Of a stretch of DNA of 46,094 nt, positions 7,090 to 16,358 are shown piece by piece. The stretch is from Mangrovivirga halotolerans (lineage in GTDB: Bacteria; Bacteroidota; Bacteroidia; Cytophagales; Cyclobacteriaceae). The position numbers were made by a program, and so were the translations under genes. The stretch covers positions 1-46,094 of the forward strand of contig NZ_JAPFQN010000008.1 in assembly GCF_026241165.1 (NCBI RefSeq). Direction: 5' to 3'. Numbering within the stretch: position 1 is the stretch's first letter; every line of letters begins with the position of its first letter. Below the pieces are notes generated by a model. It was not told the origin of the DNA. It saw only the letters and a program-made list of their open reading frames with translations, and made no database searches.

Positions 7090-8328
7090 TTAATGGTTTT
7101 GAGGTAAGAAAGTTAATAAACTTAATTGATCAGACTGTAAAATCTCATTTGAAACTTCAAGCAAATCCTCAGCGGAAATTGAATCAATCCGGGAGAAAAT
7201 TTCTTTTAATGACTCTATCCTGCCAAGATCTAAAAGGCTTTTTGCCATTAAAAGCATGAGACTAACATTATTTTCTTCTGCCATAGCCAGCTGCCCCATA
7301 ATCTGCCCTTTGGCTTTATGCAATTGAAGAGAACCTAATTTGGTAGTCTTTAATTTCTCAAGCTCTTTGTTGACAAGATTAATACATCTTTTTAATTGCT
7401 TTTGCTCGGTAGCAAAAAATATTGAAAATAGACCAGTATCTGTAAAAGACTGATAAGAAGCATCAATAGCATACACATATCCATACTTTTCTCTTATTCC
7501 CATGTTAAGCCTCGAGCTCATTGCCGGTCCACCCAGGATATTTGTTAAGGTGAAAAAAGGTAACCGTTTTTCGTCGTGAAGATTGTAAGCCTCACATCCA
7601 ATTGCACAGTGTGCCTGTGTTGTAGGGCGTTTTATTTCTACATGCCTTGGAATATAATTTTTAAATTCTTCCCTATTAGATGATCTCACCCGGGGTTCGT
7701 GAATGGAAAGATATTTATCACACAGCTTCAGAACTTTTTTCCAGCTTATATTTCCAGTGATACTAAATACCATTCGGGAGGTATCCATGTTTTTCGAAAT
7801 AAATTTCAAAAAATCATCCTTAGTGAAATTTAAAACACTTTGCTTTGTGCCAAGGATATTATTACCTAAAGGGTGACCTGAAAAAACAATTTCATCAAAA
7901 TCATCCTGGATCGCATCTTCCGGGGAATCATAATACATGGACATTTCTTCCAGTATAACCCCCCTTTCCTTCTCGATCTGTTTTTCAGGAAAAACTGAAT
8001 TAAAAGTTATATCAGAAATGATATCTACGGCTTTATCTACATAGGTGTCTAAAACAGAAGCATAAAAGCAGACCTTTTCTTTTGTTGTATAGGCATTCAG
8101 TTCACCACCCACACTATCTAATCTGCTTAAAATATGATATGCTTTTCTTTTTTTTGTTCCTTTAAAAGCCATGTGCTCCCAGAAATGAGCAAGACCTAAT
8201 TCGTCAGGATCCTCATCTCTGGAACCTACATCTAAAACAATCCCGGCATGAACAAGCCGGGTTGAATTTATTTCTTTGTGAACTACTTTTATACCGTTAG
8301 GTAAAATCAAAAAATTAAAATCATCCAT
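7090..8328 (-). CDS. M16 family zinc metallopeptidase (pitrilysin/PqqL-type)
   Basis: The 412-residue protein has the inverted zinc motif HFWEH (48-52) and the distal glutamate about 75 residues later in GVILEEMS (E127), so this is the catalytically active type. The second M16 domain follows (about 200-400) with IGCEAYN and a GYVYAIDASYQSF segment. No signal peptide is visible. It probably degrades or trims peptides as a clam-shell chamber. It sits between a lipoprotein gene and a methyltransferase gene in the ettA operon. Confidence 0.92.
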   Translation of the reverse strand: MDDFNFLILPNGIKVVHKEINSTRLVHAGIVLDVGSRDEDPDELGLAHFWEHMAFKGTKKRKAYHILSRLDSVGGELNAYTTKEKVCFYASVLDTYVDKAVDIISDITFNSVFPEKQIEKERGVILEEMSMYYDSPEDAIQDDFDEIVFSGHPLGNNILGTKQSVLNFTKDDFLKFISKNMDTSRMVFSITGNISWKKVLKLCDKYLSIHEPRVRSSNREEFKNYIPRHVEIKRPTTQAHCAIGCEAYNLHDEKRLPFFTLTNILGGPAMSSRLNMGIREKYGYVYAIDASYQSFTDTGLFSIFFATEQKQLKRCINLVNKELEKLKTTKLGSLQLHKAKGQIMGQLAMAEENNVSLMLLMAKSLLDLGRIESLKEIFSRIDSISAEDLLEVSNEILQSDQLSLLTFLPQNH

Positions 8329-8358
8329 GCATCACAAATCCTCTCAGAGATTTAATTT

Positions 8359-9069
8359 TTAAAATGAGAATTTAGTCGGGCCACTTTCCCCTTCTTCCTC
8401 TTTTAAGATCTTAGTCTCGATAGTTACTTTTTTACCATCAGGAGACATCATTGCATTTTGATTCGAAATATTCTTTACAGGCTGCTCGAAAACATATTCA
8501 GTAGTATAAGTCATATCTCCGAACATCTGAGACATTTGCTCAAAATCCTGATCAGTCATTTCTTCATCACTTTCTTCACTCATTTCTTGTTTTAACTCAC
8601 TTTTATCTAGAAATAAAGAAACCCTCTCGAAAGATTTTTTACTGTATTTAAAGAATTCTTTTTCCTGATAATTTTCATTCTCCTTCTTATTCATGGCATT
8701 TAAAGCATTATTTAAAGCTTTAACATCGGCGAAATCAAATTTTAATCCGAAATTAAATGTTTCCTCATCAGATATGGCTTCAACATTCGTAATTCCATCA
8801 ACAGATTCGAGAAGTTCTTTGTCCTTCTGCATATCATCATCGAACTTTTTAGTCATATCTTTCGGACCTTCCTTTTTCTCATCATCAGTTTGAGTAGAAT
8901 CCGCCATATTTTCAAAGGCTTCCATCATCGGCTTTAAAGCCGACATATCAATGGTGAAGGTATAAGTTCCGGAACCATCTTTTTTTAGAAAGATTCTCTC
9001 CTTGAAATTGAAACAAGAAGACATTAATAGTACAATGGCCAATAAAGAAAAAATGTGTCGTTTGTTCAT
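8359..9069 (-). CDS. Putative lipoprotein of unknown function
   Basis: The 236-residue product has a lipoprotein signal with lipobox LLMSSC (Cys19). Then comes a Bacteroidota-type segment FLKKDGSGTYTFTIDMS seen in secreted proteins of unknown role. The middle is strongly charged (Asp, Glu, Lys, Met), with acidic helices such as EESDEEMTDQDFEQMSQMF. I recognise no enzyme motif. It starts 6 nt after ettA ends and precedes the M16 peptidase gene by 30 nt, so it belongs to that operon. Confidence 0.8.
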   Translation of the reverse strand: MNKRHIFSLLAIVLLMSSCFNFKERIFLKKDGSGTYTFTIDMSALKPMMEAFENMADSTQTDDEKKEGPKDMTKKFDDDMQKDKELLESVDGITNVEAISDEETFNFGLKFDFADVKALNNALNAMNKKENENYQEKEFFKYSKKSFERVSLFLDKSELKQEMSEESDEEMTDQDFEQMSQMFGDMTYTTEYVFEQPVKNISNQNAMMSPDGKKVTIETKILKEEEGESGPTKFSF

Positions 9070-9075
9070 GATCTG

Positions 9076-10758
9076 TTATTTAATAAGCTTCTTATATTTA
9101 ATCCTCTTTGGTTGGGTGTCACCCAATCTTTTTTTCCTGTTTTCCTCATATTCGGTAAAGTTCCCTTCAAACCAATAAACCTGTGAATCTCCCTCGAAAG
9201 CAAGAATATGAGTACAAATTCTGTCTAAAAACCATCGGTCGTGTGAAATAATTACAGCACTTCCGGCAAAATTTTCAATGGCTTCCTCTAATGCTCTTAA
9301 AGTATTTACATCGAGGTCGTTTGTTGGCTCATCAAGTAAAATTAAGTTAGCGCCTTCTTTCAGAGTCATCGCAAGATGAACCCGGTTTCTCTCCCCTCCG
9401 GATAACTTTCCAACTTTTTTCTCCTGGTCTGAACCACTAAAATTAAATCTGCTGACATAGGCTCTGCTGTTAACTTTTACATTACCCAGTTCAATCCACT
9501 CGTTTCCTTCCGAAATAGCCTGCCAAACTGATTCATCTGGTTTAAGATCATCATGTTCCTGATCCACATAGGCCAACTTAACTGAAGAACCTGTTTCAAA
9601 CTCTCCTGTATCTGGTTTTTCCTTACCAGTGATCAGGTTAAATAAAGTAGTTTTACCTGCTCCGTTTGGACCAATAACTCCAACTACACCTCCCTGAGGA
9701 AGGGAAAAAGAAAGATCTTCAAAAAGAACTTTATCACCATAAGCTTTAGATACATTTTTAGCCTCGATCACCTTACTTCCCAACCGTGGCCCCGGTGGAA
9801 TGTATAATTCCAGCGAAGCCTCTTTTTCCCTGGCTTCCTGACCCACCATTTTATCATAAGCATTCAATCTGGCCTTTTGCTTGGCATGCCGGCCCTTCGG
9901 AGTCATCTTGATCCATTCCAACTCCCTTTCAAGAGTCTTTTGTCTCTTAGATTCAGATTTCTCTTCTTCGGCAAGTCTTTTTTGCTTCTGCTCAAGCCAG
10001 GATGAATAATTACCTTTCCATGGAATCCCATGTCCTCTGTCTAATTCAAGAATCCATCCTGCAACATTATCAAGGAAATATCTGTCGTGAGTTACTGCAA
10101 TAACAGTACCTTTATATTGTTTAAGATGTTGCTCCAGCCATAAAATAGATTCAGCATCAAGGTGGTTGGTAGGCTCATCAAGTAATAGTACATCAGGTTC
10201 TTGTAAGAGTAATCGACATAAAGCAACACGCCTTTTCTCCCCTCCTGAAAGTACACTTATCTTTTTATCAGCAGGAGGAGTTCTTAAAGCATCCATAGCA
10301 ATCTCAAGCTTTGTGTCAAGTTCCCAGGCGTTTACCTGATCAAGCTTTTCCTGAACTTCCCCTTGCTTTTCGATGAGTTCATTCATCAGATTTGCATTTT
10401 CCAATACTTCAGGCTCTGCAAATCGATTATTAATCTCTTCATATTCCTTTAAAAGAGCAACTGTCTCACCAGCTCCTTCTTCGATTACCTCCTTAACAGT
10501 TTTTTCATGATCAAGCTCAGGTTCTTGTTCAAGCATTCCAACGGAATAACCTTTACTGAAAGCTACTTCTCCTTGATATTCTTTATCAATGCCTGCGATA
10601 ATGCGCAACAAACTGGACTTACCACTTCCGTTTAAACCGATAACTCCGATCTTTGCTCCATAAAAAAAAGATAAATAGATATCCTTAAGAACCTGTTTCT
10701 TAGGAGGATATATCTTGCCCACGCCGGACATTGAAAATATTATTTTTTCGTCACTCAT
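9076..10758 (-). CDS. ettA: Energy-dependent translational throttle protein EttA (ABC-F ATPase)
   Basis: EttA binds the ribosomal E site and gates the first elongation step according to the ATP/ADP ratio. The 560-residue protein has two ABC domains and no membrane part. Walker A GLNGSGKS (41-48) is paired with LSGGEKRR and LLLDEPTNHLDAES. The second Walker A, GPNGAGKTT, is paired with LSGGERNR and LILLDEPTNDLD. The inter-domain linker carries the Lys/Arg/Glu-rich helix expected of ABC-F proteins, and the length matches EttA. It heads a five-gene operon running down to 4030. A -7-like box (10871-10878) lies 113 nt upstream. Confidence 0.95.
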   Translation of the reverse strand: MSDEKIIFSMSGVGKIYPPKKQVLKDIYLSFFYGAKIGVIGLNGSGKSSLLRIIAGIDKEYQGEVAFSKGYSVGMLEQEPELDHEKTVKEVIEEGAGETVALLKEYEEINNRFAEPEVLENANLMNELIEKQGEVQEKLDQVNAWELDTKLEIAMDALRTPPADKKISVLSGGEKRRVALCRLLLQEPDVLLLDEPTNHLDAESILWLEQHLKQYKGTVIAVTHDRYFLDNVAGWILELDRGHGIPWKGNYSSWLEQKQKRLAEEEKSESKRQKTLERELEWIKMTPKGRHAKQKARLNAYDKMVGQEAREKEASLELYIPPGPRLGSKVIEAKNVSKAYGDKVLFEDLSFSLPQGGVVGVIGPNGAGKTTLFNLITGKEKPDTGEFETGSSVKLAYVDQEHDDLKPDESVWQAISEGNEWIELGNVKVNSRAYVSRFNFSGSDQEKKVGKLSGGERNRVHLAMTLKEGANLILLDEPTNDLDVNTLRALEEAIENFAGSAVIISHDRWFLDRICTHILAFEGDSQVYWFEGNFTEYEENRKKRLGDTQPKRIKYKKLIK

Positions 10759-10863
10759 ATAGATTACTTCTATTAAAAAATATCAGATGATAAAATTGAT
10801 ATTTATATAATAAATTAACACAATTTTTCGATAGAATAACTAAATATAAAATTTGTCGTATTA

Positions 10864-10878
10864 AACTTTGCAAAGTTA
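10864..10878 (-). promoter_or_regulatory. Palindrome overlapping a -7 element upstream of ettA
   Basis: A 14-bp perfect palindrome AACTTTGCAAAGTT (10864-10877) contains, on the minus strand, TAACTTTG (10878-10871), a perfect TAnnTTTG. No TTTG is seen at the usual -33 distance. It could be the ettA promoter with an operator, or chance. Confidence 0.35.
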
Positions 10879-10920
10879 GCGGTAAGATTTATATTCTTAT
10901 TAGAAGAATCAAATAAATGG

Positions 10921-10950
10921 TTTGATTATTCAACTGAATTTTTATTTTTG
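10921..10950 (+). promoter_or_regulatory. Promoter of the DUF2795 gene
   Basis: TTTG (10921-10924), an 18-nt spacer and TATTTTTG (10943-10950) match the Bacteroidota consensus fully. The ATG follows 32 nt later. Confidence 0.75.
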
Positions 10951-10982
10951 CGGAAAATTAGAATCTATTAAAAGAGTAAGTT

Positions 10983-11204
10983 ATGTATTGGACATTAGAA
11001 CTTGCGTCATATTTAGAAGATGCCCCTTGGCCGGCAACTAAAGACGAATTGATTGATTTTTCAATCAGATCAGGAGCACCATTGGAAGTTGTTGAAAATC
11101 TTCAGGAACTAGAAGATGATGGACAACCTTTTGAAAGCATTGAAGAGATTTGGCCTGATTACCCAACCAAAGAAGACTTTTTCTTCAACGAAGACGAATA
11201 TTAA
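10983..11204 (+). CDS. Small acidic DUF2795 protein
   Basis: A 73-residue acidic protein beginning MYWTLELASYLEDAPWPATKDELIDFSIRSGAP. The pattern fits DUF2795 (PF11387), a short helical domain common in Bacteroidota whose function is unknown. It has a near-perfect promoter, a bidirectional terminator after it and no operon partners, so it is expressed on its own. The strong promoter suggests an abundant small protein (inference). Confidence 0.88.
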   Translation: MYWTLELASYLEDAPWPATKDELIDFSIRSGAPLEVVENLQELEDDGQPFESIEEIWPDYPTKEDFFFNEDEY

Positions 11205-11207
11205 TTA

Positions 11208-11238
11208 TATACCCCCGAAATAATTCGGGGGTTGTATT
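11208..11238. terminator. Bidirectional terminator between the DUF2795 gene and ispD
   Basis: Arms CCCCCGAA and TTCGGGGG (11212-11231) with a 4-nt loop sit between convergent stop codons. Short T-rich sequence follows on both strands. Confidence 0.85.
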
Positions 11239-11914
11239 ATTTTCCAATGAGTGACTCTGCGATCACAAGATCTTCAGGTGTCGTGATTTTTATATTGTCA
11301 TAGTTCCCAATTATGACGTGAATATTCTGCCCTGCGTTTTCATATACACTGGCATCATCAGTAAAATTATAATTGTCTGCTTTTACGAAAGCTTCTTTGA
11401 TGTCTTTGACTCTGAAAGTTTGTGGTGTCTGTACTAACAAATAGTCAGACCGGTTTACCGCCTGGGTGATATTTCGATTATTATCTGATATTTTCCTTAA
11501 AGAATCCTTGGGAGGAACACAAACTACTCCACTTCCATGTTTTTCAGCAGCATAAAAAGAATTGCGAATCACCTCCTCGCTGATCAAAGGCCTTACACCG
11601 TCATGGATAGCTACAATACCTTCTTCATTAATCTTTTTAAGACCATTTTCTACTGAATGCATTCGTGAATTACCCCCTCCTGCTATGATATGAGGAAGAT
11701 CAAAATTATATTTTTCGCAAAGTTCATTCCAGTATGTATGCTGATTCACTGGTAAAACTAGTATTACAGTAATGCTTCCATTAAATGATTTATGAAATTT
11801 TTGAATGGTATGCATTAAAACGGGAATCCCGTTGAGAACCAAAAATTGTTTGGGAATGTCAGATTTCATCCTTGACCCTGATCCCCCTGCTACTATTACG
11901 ACAAACTTTTTCAT
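11237..11914 (-). CDS. ispD: 2-C-methyl-D-erythritol 4-phosphate cytidylyltransferase
   Basis: Third step of the MEP isoprenoid pathway: transfers CMP from CTP to methylerythritol phosphate. The 225-residue protein has the nucleotide-binding loop VAGGSGSRMKSDIPKQF (8-24), VAIHDGVRPLIS (magnesium and substrate site), QTPQTF and the C-terminal NYDNIKITTPEDLVIAE signature. All are standard for IspD, and the length is normal. It follows queA, but a strong terminator lies between the two, so it may be transcribed separately or at a lower level. Confidence 0.95.
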   Translation of the reverse strand: MKKFVVIVAGGSGSRMKSDIPKQFLVLNGIPVLMHTIQKFHKSFNGSITVILVLPVNQHTYWNELCEKYNFDLPHIIAGGGNSRMHSVENGLKKINEEGIVAIHDGVRPLISEEVIRNSFYAAEKHGSGVVCVPPKDSLRKISDNNRNITQAVNRSDYLLVQTPQTFRVKDIKEAFVKADNYNFTDDASVYENAGQNIHVIIGNYDNIKITTPEDLVIAESLIGK

Positions 11915-11917
11915 GAC

Positions 11918-11951
11918 AAAAAAAATTCCGAACCTGTAAGGATCGGAATTT
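11918..11951 (-). terminator. Terminator after queA, directly before ispD
   Basis: On the minus strand a 12-bp interrupted stem built on AAATTCCG and CGGAATTT (11923-11951) is followed by a T-run. The T-run ends 4 nt before the ispD ATG, so read-through would be needed for queA-ispD co-transcription. Confidence 0.8.
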
Positions 11952-11971
11952 AATATAATTTATAAAATTAT

Positions 11972-13024
11972 CTATATTATCAACATTGCATCACCGTAAG
12001 CATAAAATCTATAACCTTCTTTTATAGCTATTTGATAAGCTTCCATAATCAGGTCATAGCCTCCGAAAGCAGCAGCCATCATCAATAAAGTTGACTCAGG
12101 CAGGTGAAAATTTGTTAGCAATGCGTCACAAATCTTAAATTCATAAGGAGGGAAAATAAATTTATCTGTCCAACCTGAATTTGCTTTCAGTTCATTATTA
12201 GCTGAAACAGAAGACTCTAATGCTCTCATTGCAGTTGTACCTACAGCACAAATTCTATTTTTATTTGTACGAGCATTATTAACTATATCGACTGTAGATT
12301 GAGGGACAGTAAAGTTTTCACTATCCATCTTATGCTTTGTAAGATCTTCCACATCCACAGGTCTGAACGTTCCAAGACCAAGATGCATAGTAATTGGTGC
12401 TATTTCAATCCCTTTAAGCTCGAGCCTCTTGACTACATGAGGAGTGAAATGCAAGCCAGCACTTGGGACAGCAACAGCTCCTACCTTGTTATCATTAGCG
12501 AAAATAGTCTGATATCGCTCTCTGTCTTCAGCTTCAGTATCCCTTTTAATCTCTCTAGGTAAGGGAGTTTCACCAAGTGCATCTATAGTAGCATAGAACT
12601 CTTCATCGGTACCATCAAACAAGAATCTGATAGTTCTTCCTCTGGAGGTTGTATTATCAACTACTTCAGCTACAAGATCGCTTTCGCCAAAGTAAAGCTT
12701 ATTACCTACACGGATTTTTCTTGCTGGATCTACAAGAACATCCCATAGGTGAAGATCTTTATTCAGCTCTCGAAGTAAAAATACTTCGATCTTTGCCCCG
12801 GTCTTTTCTTTATTCCCATACATTCTGGCAGGAAATACTTTTGTGTCATTTGGAACAAACACATCATCCTCATCAAAATATTCAATAATATCTTTAAACA
12901 GGCGGTGCTCAATTGTTCCTTCTTTGCGGTTTACGACCATTAAACGAGACTCATCCCTGTTTTCAGCCGGATATAACGCAATAGAACCTTCGGGCAAATC
13001 GAATTTGAACTCTGATAACTTCAT
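11972..13024 (-). CDS. queA: S-adenosylmethionine:tRNA ribosyltransferase-isomerase
   Basis: QueA transfers the ribosyl part of SAM to 7-aminomethyl-7-deazaguanine in tRNA, forming epoxyqueuosine. The 350-residue protein carries the family landmarks [24 protein letters not shown] at the N-terminus, [58 protein letters not shown] and [21 protein letters not shown]. Length and motifs are complete. It is the first gene of its unit, opposite the divergent permease gene at 13153. Confidence 0.96.
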   Translation of the reverse strand: MKLSEFKFDLPEGSIALYPAENRDESRLMVVNRKEGTIEHRLFKDIIEYFDEDDVFVPNDTKVFPARMYGNKEKTGAKIEVFLLRELNKDLHLWDVLVDPARKIRVGNKLYFGESDLVAEVVDNTTSRGRTIRFLFDGTDEEFYATIDALGETPLPREIKRDTEAEDRERYQTIFANDNKVGAVAVPSAGLHFTPHVVKRLELKGIEIAPITMHLGLGTFRPVDVEDLTKHKMDSENFTVPQSTVDIVNNARTNKNRICAVGTTAMRALESSVSANNELKANSGWTDKFIFPPYEFKICDALLTNFHLPESTLLMMAAAFGGYDLIMEAYQIAIKEGYRFYAYGDAMLII

Positions 13025-13152
13025 ATGTATATTTACACTATATTGTTCAAAATGAACAGAATAATTTAAGGTTGCAAATCTAATGAATTGTTTTTTATTT
13101 TCTTAACAATCATTTCTTACTTCTGAAAAACTCCTTTAAATAAATCATAAAG

Positions 13153-14397
13153 ATGCTCAGGCAGTTATACGAAAGCTTTGTTTTTGCCTTCACGGCCTTG
13201 AAAACTAACTTACTAAGAACCACCCTCTCATTATTGGGAGTTACAGTGGGTATTTTCCTGATTATAGCCGTTTATACCCTGGTTGACTCACTTGAAAGAA
13301 ATATAAAAGATAGCTTTTCATTTCTAGGTGCAGACGTGGTTTACATTCAAAAATGGCCTTTTGTCGGAGGGCCGGACTTTCCCTGGTGGGAATATATTAA
13401 AAGACCGCAGGCTACTTATCAAGAATATGAGCTTCTGAAAGAAAATCTAAAAAATCAAAATGGCGTTGCTATCATTAGTGAAATAGGCAATAGGACATTT
13501 AAACATGGATCTAACAGCATAGGAACGGTTAACCTCACGGGCAGTACCTACGATTATTTTAAATTACTGGATACTCCTATTGGAATGGGTAGATATTTTT
13601 CAATGCAGGAAGTTGAAGGTGGAAGACCTGTAGCGATTATCGGTCATACAGTGGCTACCTCACTATTTCCGAATGAGCCTGCTATTGGAAATGAAATTAA
13701 ACATAGGGGCTATAAATTTAAAGTAATTGGGGTATTGGAAGAAGCCGGTGAAAGTTTTCTGGGTATTGAAAGTAATGATGAAAAAATCATAATTCCTTTC
13801 AAAGCTTTTCAGAAACTTTATCTAACGGGTAGTAAATATGATGGTAGAGAGGCTACTATTGGTGTAAGTGGTTTAGAAGAAGACGCTGATCTTGAACAAT
13901 TAATATCAGAAATCAAAGGACTTTTAAGACCTGTCAGGGGTCTGCGACCAGGTGAAAAAGATAATTTTTCTATAAATAAACCTGAAGCCATAGCAGATGT
14001 AGTTTCCGGGGTTTTTGGTGTAGTAAATGTTGCGGGTACAATAATTGGATTGTGCGCTATCCTGATCGGTGGATTTGGAATAGCAAATATCATGTTTGTA
14101 ACAGTTAAAGAAAGAACTCCATTAATAGGTATACAAAAATCATTGGGAGCAAGAAATTATTTTATTCTAGCCCAGTTTCTATTTGAATCTTTATTACTTA
14201 GTCTAATCGGAGGTTTTTGTGGTATTATTTTGGTTTACCTCCTGACATTTGTGCCACTGGGAAGCCTGGAAATAATATTAACTGCTAAAAATATTGTTAT
14301 AGGCGTAATTATTGCCTCACTTACGGGAATTTTGTCAGGTTTAATTCCTGCAGCTAAAGCAGCTAAACTTGATCCTGTAATCGCAATAAGGTCCTAA
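13153..14397 (+). CDS. ABC transporter permease, MacB/FtsX type
   Basis: The 414-residue inner-membrane protein has an N-terminal membrane helix (about 22-45, LLRTTLSLLGVTVGIFLIIAVYTLV) and a large periplasmic domain of MacB core type (about 50-280). Three C-terminal helices form the FtsX domain, which contains VTVKERTPLIGIQKSLGA. The topology fits mechanotransmission ABC systems that export or release substrates using a separate ATPase. No ATPase gene is adjacent, so the partner must be elsewhere. The substrate is unknown. Confidence 0.9.
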   Translation: MLRQLYESFVFAFTALKTNLLRTTLSLLGVTVGIFLIIAVYTLVDSLERNIKDSFSFLGADVVYIQKWPFVGGPDFPWWEYIKRPQATYQEYELLKENLKNQNGVAIISEIGNRTFKHGSNSIGTVNLTGSTYDYFKLLDTPIGMGRYFSMQEVEGGRPVAIIGHTVATSLFPNEPAIGNEIKHRGYKFKVIGVLEEAGESFLGIESNDEKIIIPFKAFQKLYLTGSKYDGREATIGVSGLEEDADLEQLISEIKGLLRPVRGLRPGEKDNFSINKPEAIADVVSGVFGVVNVAGTIIGLCAILIGGFGIANIMFVTVKERTPLIGIQKSLGARNYFILAQFLFESLLLSLIGGFCGIILVYLLTFVPLGSLEIILTAKNIVIGVIIASLTGILSGLIPAAKAAKLDPVIAIRS

Positions 14398-14420
14398 CAC
14401 TAGAAAATAAATGAAATAAA

Positions 14421-14456
14421 AAAGCCGATTTCAATTAATGAAATCGGCTTTTTTTT
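14421..14456. terminator. Bidirectional terminator between the permease gene and the YfiR-like gene
   Basis: A 12-bp stem AAAGCCGATTTC/GAAATCGGCTTT (14421-14451) with a 7-nt loop is followed by T-runs on the plus strand and by T-rich sequence on the minus strand. Confidence 0.9.
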
Positions 14457-14471
14457 AACAAAAAACAAAGT

Positions 14472-14996
14472 TTAAATCACAACAGCAACTTGAGTAAGGC
14501 TGGAAGAAACCCTTAACTTTTGTGCATCTATTACTGATTTATTTAGTTCGAATTTCAGCTTGCCATTAACTACAATGAAATTAATTGAACTACCTTTTTT
14601 ACCTAACCCCCTATCTTCAGTTATAAAGAGTATTGGCTTTCCAGCTGTCTTTGCTTTATAAGAATCAAATTCTCTTGATTTATTTTTACCTAAAACTACA
14701 ATCTGCAATCCATTAACCTGTGATGGATCACTTATTTGCTTTACAATTATTTTTCCTCCAGGTCTTGGCTTCCCGTTTAACTTCGAATTGATTTGCTGAT
14801 ATAGCGCATCATTTCCAGTTACGCCAATAACAAAATCCCCGGAATTACTAGAAGCTGGCCATTCGATATACTTTATAAAGTGATAAATGAACATCGACTG
14901 CACATCTTCCATGTCCCCTTGAGCGAATGTCGCTATTCCGACAAAAAAAGTAAGGACGAGAGAAAGCAGACCTTTCTTCACACCATTCATTTTCAT
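14472..14996 (-). CDS. YfiR/HmsC-like periplasmic protein (DUF4154)
   Basis: The 174-residue product has a signal peptide (about 1-25, ending FVGIATFAQG). The YfiR pattern follows: MFIYHFIKYIEWPASSNSGDFVIGVTG, then QISDPSQVNGLQIVVLGKNK, then a C-terminal GSSINFIVVNGKLKFELN. In Pseudomonas YfiR represses the diguanylate cyclase YfiN. Here no cyclase gene is next to it, so that role cannot be assumed. Its C-terminal part resembles stand-alone Bacteroidota homologues. It is a single-gene unit. Confidence 0.85.
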   Translation of the reverse strand: MKMNGVKKGLLSLVLTFFVGIATFAQGDMEDVQSMFIYHFIKYIEWPASSNSGDFVIGVTGNDALYQQINSKLNGKPRPGGKIIVKQISDPSQVNGLQIVVLGKNKSREFDSYKAKTAGKPILFITEDRGLGKKGSSINFIVVNGKLKFELNKSVIDAQKLRVSSSLTQVAVVI

Positions 14997-15130
14997 AACT
15001 TAGATCAATTAGAGTGACAATTATCGTAAATTTATACAGTTTAAAATCATAATGTAACCCATTCGAGGATCATTGATCTTAAATAAATACAACTTTGTTA
15101 GAATCTTCATATTTTATACACTTATAATAA

Positions 15131-15161
15131 TAAAGCAGAAATGAAATTCACTTCTGCTTTA
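15131..15161 (-). terminator. Terminator of recA
   Basis: A perfect 10-bp stem TAAAGCAGAA/TTCTGCTTTA (15131-15161, 11-nt loop) lies 27 nt after the recA stop. Only a modest T-rich tail follows. Confidence 0.65.
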
Positions 15162-15187
15162 TAATGAGACAGTTGTATTCGATTAAA

Positions 15188-16228
15188 CTACTTTTCTTTT
15201 ACTGCTTCTTTAGGATTTTCGTCTTTACCAGCGATTTTATCTTTAATCTTTTTCTCTAATTCTTCCATTAATTCCGGATTATCAAGAATTAGTTTTTTGA
15301 TAGCCTCACGACCCTGCCCAAGACGGTTTCCATCATAACTAAACCACGAACCTGCCTTGTCGAGAATTCCCATTTCTACACCAATATCAATTATCTCCCC
15401 TACTTTAGATATTCCCTCACCATATAAAATATCAAACTCAACTACCTTGAAAGGAGGCGCAACTTTATTTTTAACCACTTTAACCCTTGTTCTGTTACCC
15501 TGAACAGAATCTGCACTTTCTTTGATCTGCCCGATTCTTCTTATATCAAGACGTACTGAAGCATAAAATTTCAAGGCATTACCACCTGTTGTAGTTTCAG
15601 GATTTCCAAACATAACACCAATCTTCTCCCTGAGCTGGTTAATAAACACACAGGTGCATTTTGTCTTATTAATCGCGCCGGTTAATTTTCTCAAAGCCTG
15701 AGACATCAAACGAGCCTGAAGACCCATTTTGCTATCTCCCATTTCACCTTCAAGCTCACCTTTTGGTACTAGTGCAGCTACTGAGTCAATAACGACTATA
15801 TCAAGTGCTCCCGAACGAATAAGGTGCTCAGCTATTTCAAGTGCTTGTTCTCCATTGTCAGGCTGAGATATCAATAGGTTCTCAGTATCAATACCCAACT
15901 TCTCGGCATATGTCTTATCAAATGCATGCTCTGCATCAACGATTGCTGCCATACCTCCGGCTTTCTGAGCCTCGGCGATAGCATGCATTGCTAAAGTAGT
16001 TTTACCTGAAGATTCAGGTCCATAGATCTCAACTATCCGACCACGAGGAAAGCCACCTACACCTAATGCAATATCAAGCCCTACAGAACCTGACGAAATT
16101 GCCGGTACATCGACAACACGCTCATCACTGAGCTTCATAATAGTTCCTTTTCCGTAAGTTTTTTCAAGTTTATCTATAGTGAGCTGCAATGCTTTCAGCT
16201 TCTCGTTTTTTTCAGACTTATCTGCCAT
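15188..16228 (-). CDS. recA: Recombinase RecA
   Basis: RecA coats single-stranded DNA, drives strand exchange and triggers SOS autocleavage. With the start at 16228 ([15 protein letters not shown]) it has 346 residues, the normal size. Walker A is GPESSGKT (70-77). [16 protein letters not shown], the DNA-binding loops [16 protein letters not shown] and [28 protein letters not shown], and the acidic/basic tail are all present. The frame extends upstream to an ATG at 16291, but the promoter at 16262-16292 lies inside that extension, so the 16228 start is correct. No LexA-type operator was recognised. Confidence 0.97.
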   Translation of the reverse strand: MADKSEKNEKLKALQLTIDKLEKTYGKGTIMKLSDERVVDVPAISSGSVGLDIALGVGGFPRGRIVEIYGPESSGKTTLAMHAIAEAQKAGGMAAIVDAEHAFDKTYAEKLGIDTENLLISQPDNGEQALEIAEHLIRSGALDIVVIDSVAALVPKGELEGEMGDSKMGLQARLMSQALRKLTGAINKTKCTCVFINQLREKIGVMFGNPETTTGGNALKFYASVRLDIRRIGQIKESADSVQGNRTRVKVVKNKVAPPFKVVEFDILYGEGISKVGEIIDIGVEMGILDKAGSWFSYDGNRLGQGREAIKKLILDNPELMEELEKKIKDKIAGKDENPKEAVKEK

Positions 16229-16261
16229 TTTATATTCGGTTTTTAAAATTATTTCAACGAT

Positions 16262-16292
16262 CGAATTTACATCATTCCACTTAATTGCCAAA
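16262..16292 (-). promoter_or_regulatory. recA promoter
   Basis: On the minus strand TTTG (16292-16289), a 19-nt spacer and TAAATTCG (16269-16262) match TTTG-TAnnTTTG with one mismatch. The ATG lies 34 nt further on. This decides the recA start. Confidence 0.65.
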
Positions 16293-16358
16293 CAAATAAA
16301 CGTTTATATAAGATTATTAATCAGTGGCAATTTATATTTATAAGTATTATCATTAATT

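Noticed and set aside
16229-16291. N-terminal extension of RecA
   Set aside because: The 21 extra residues have no RecA counterpart and contain the promoter.
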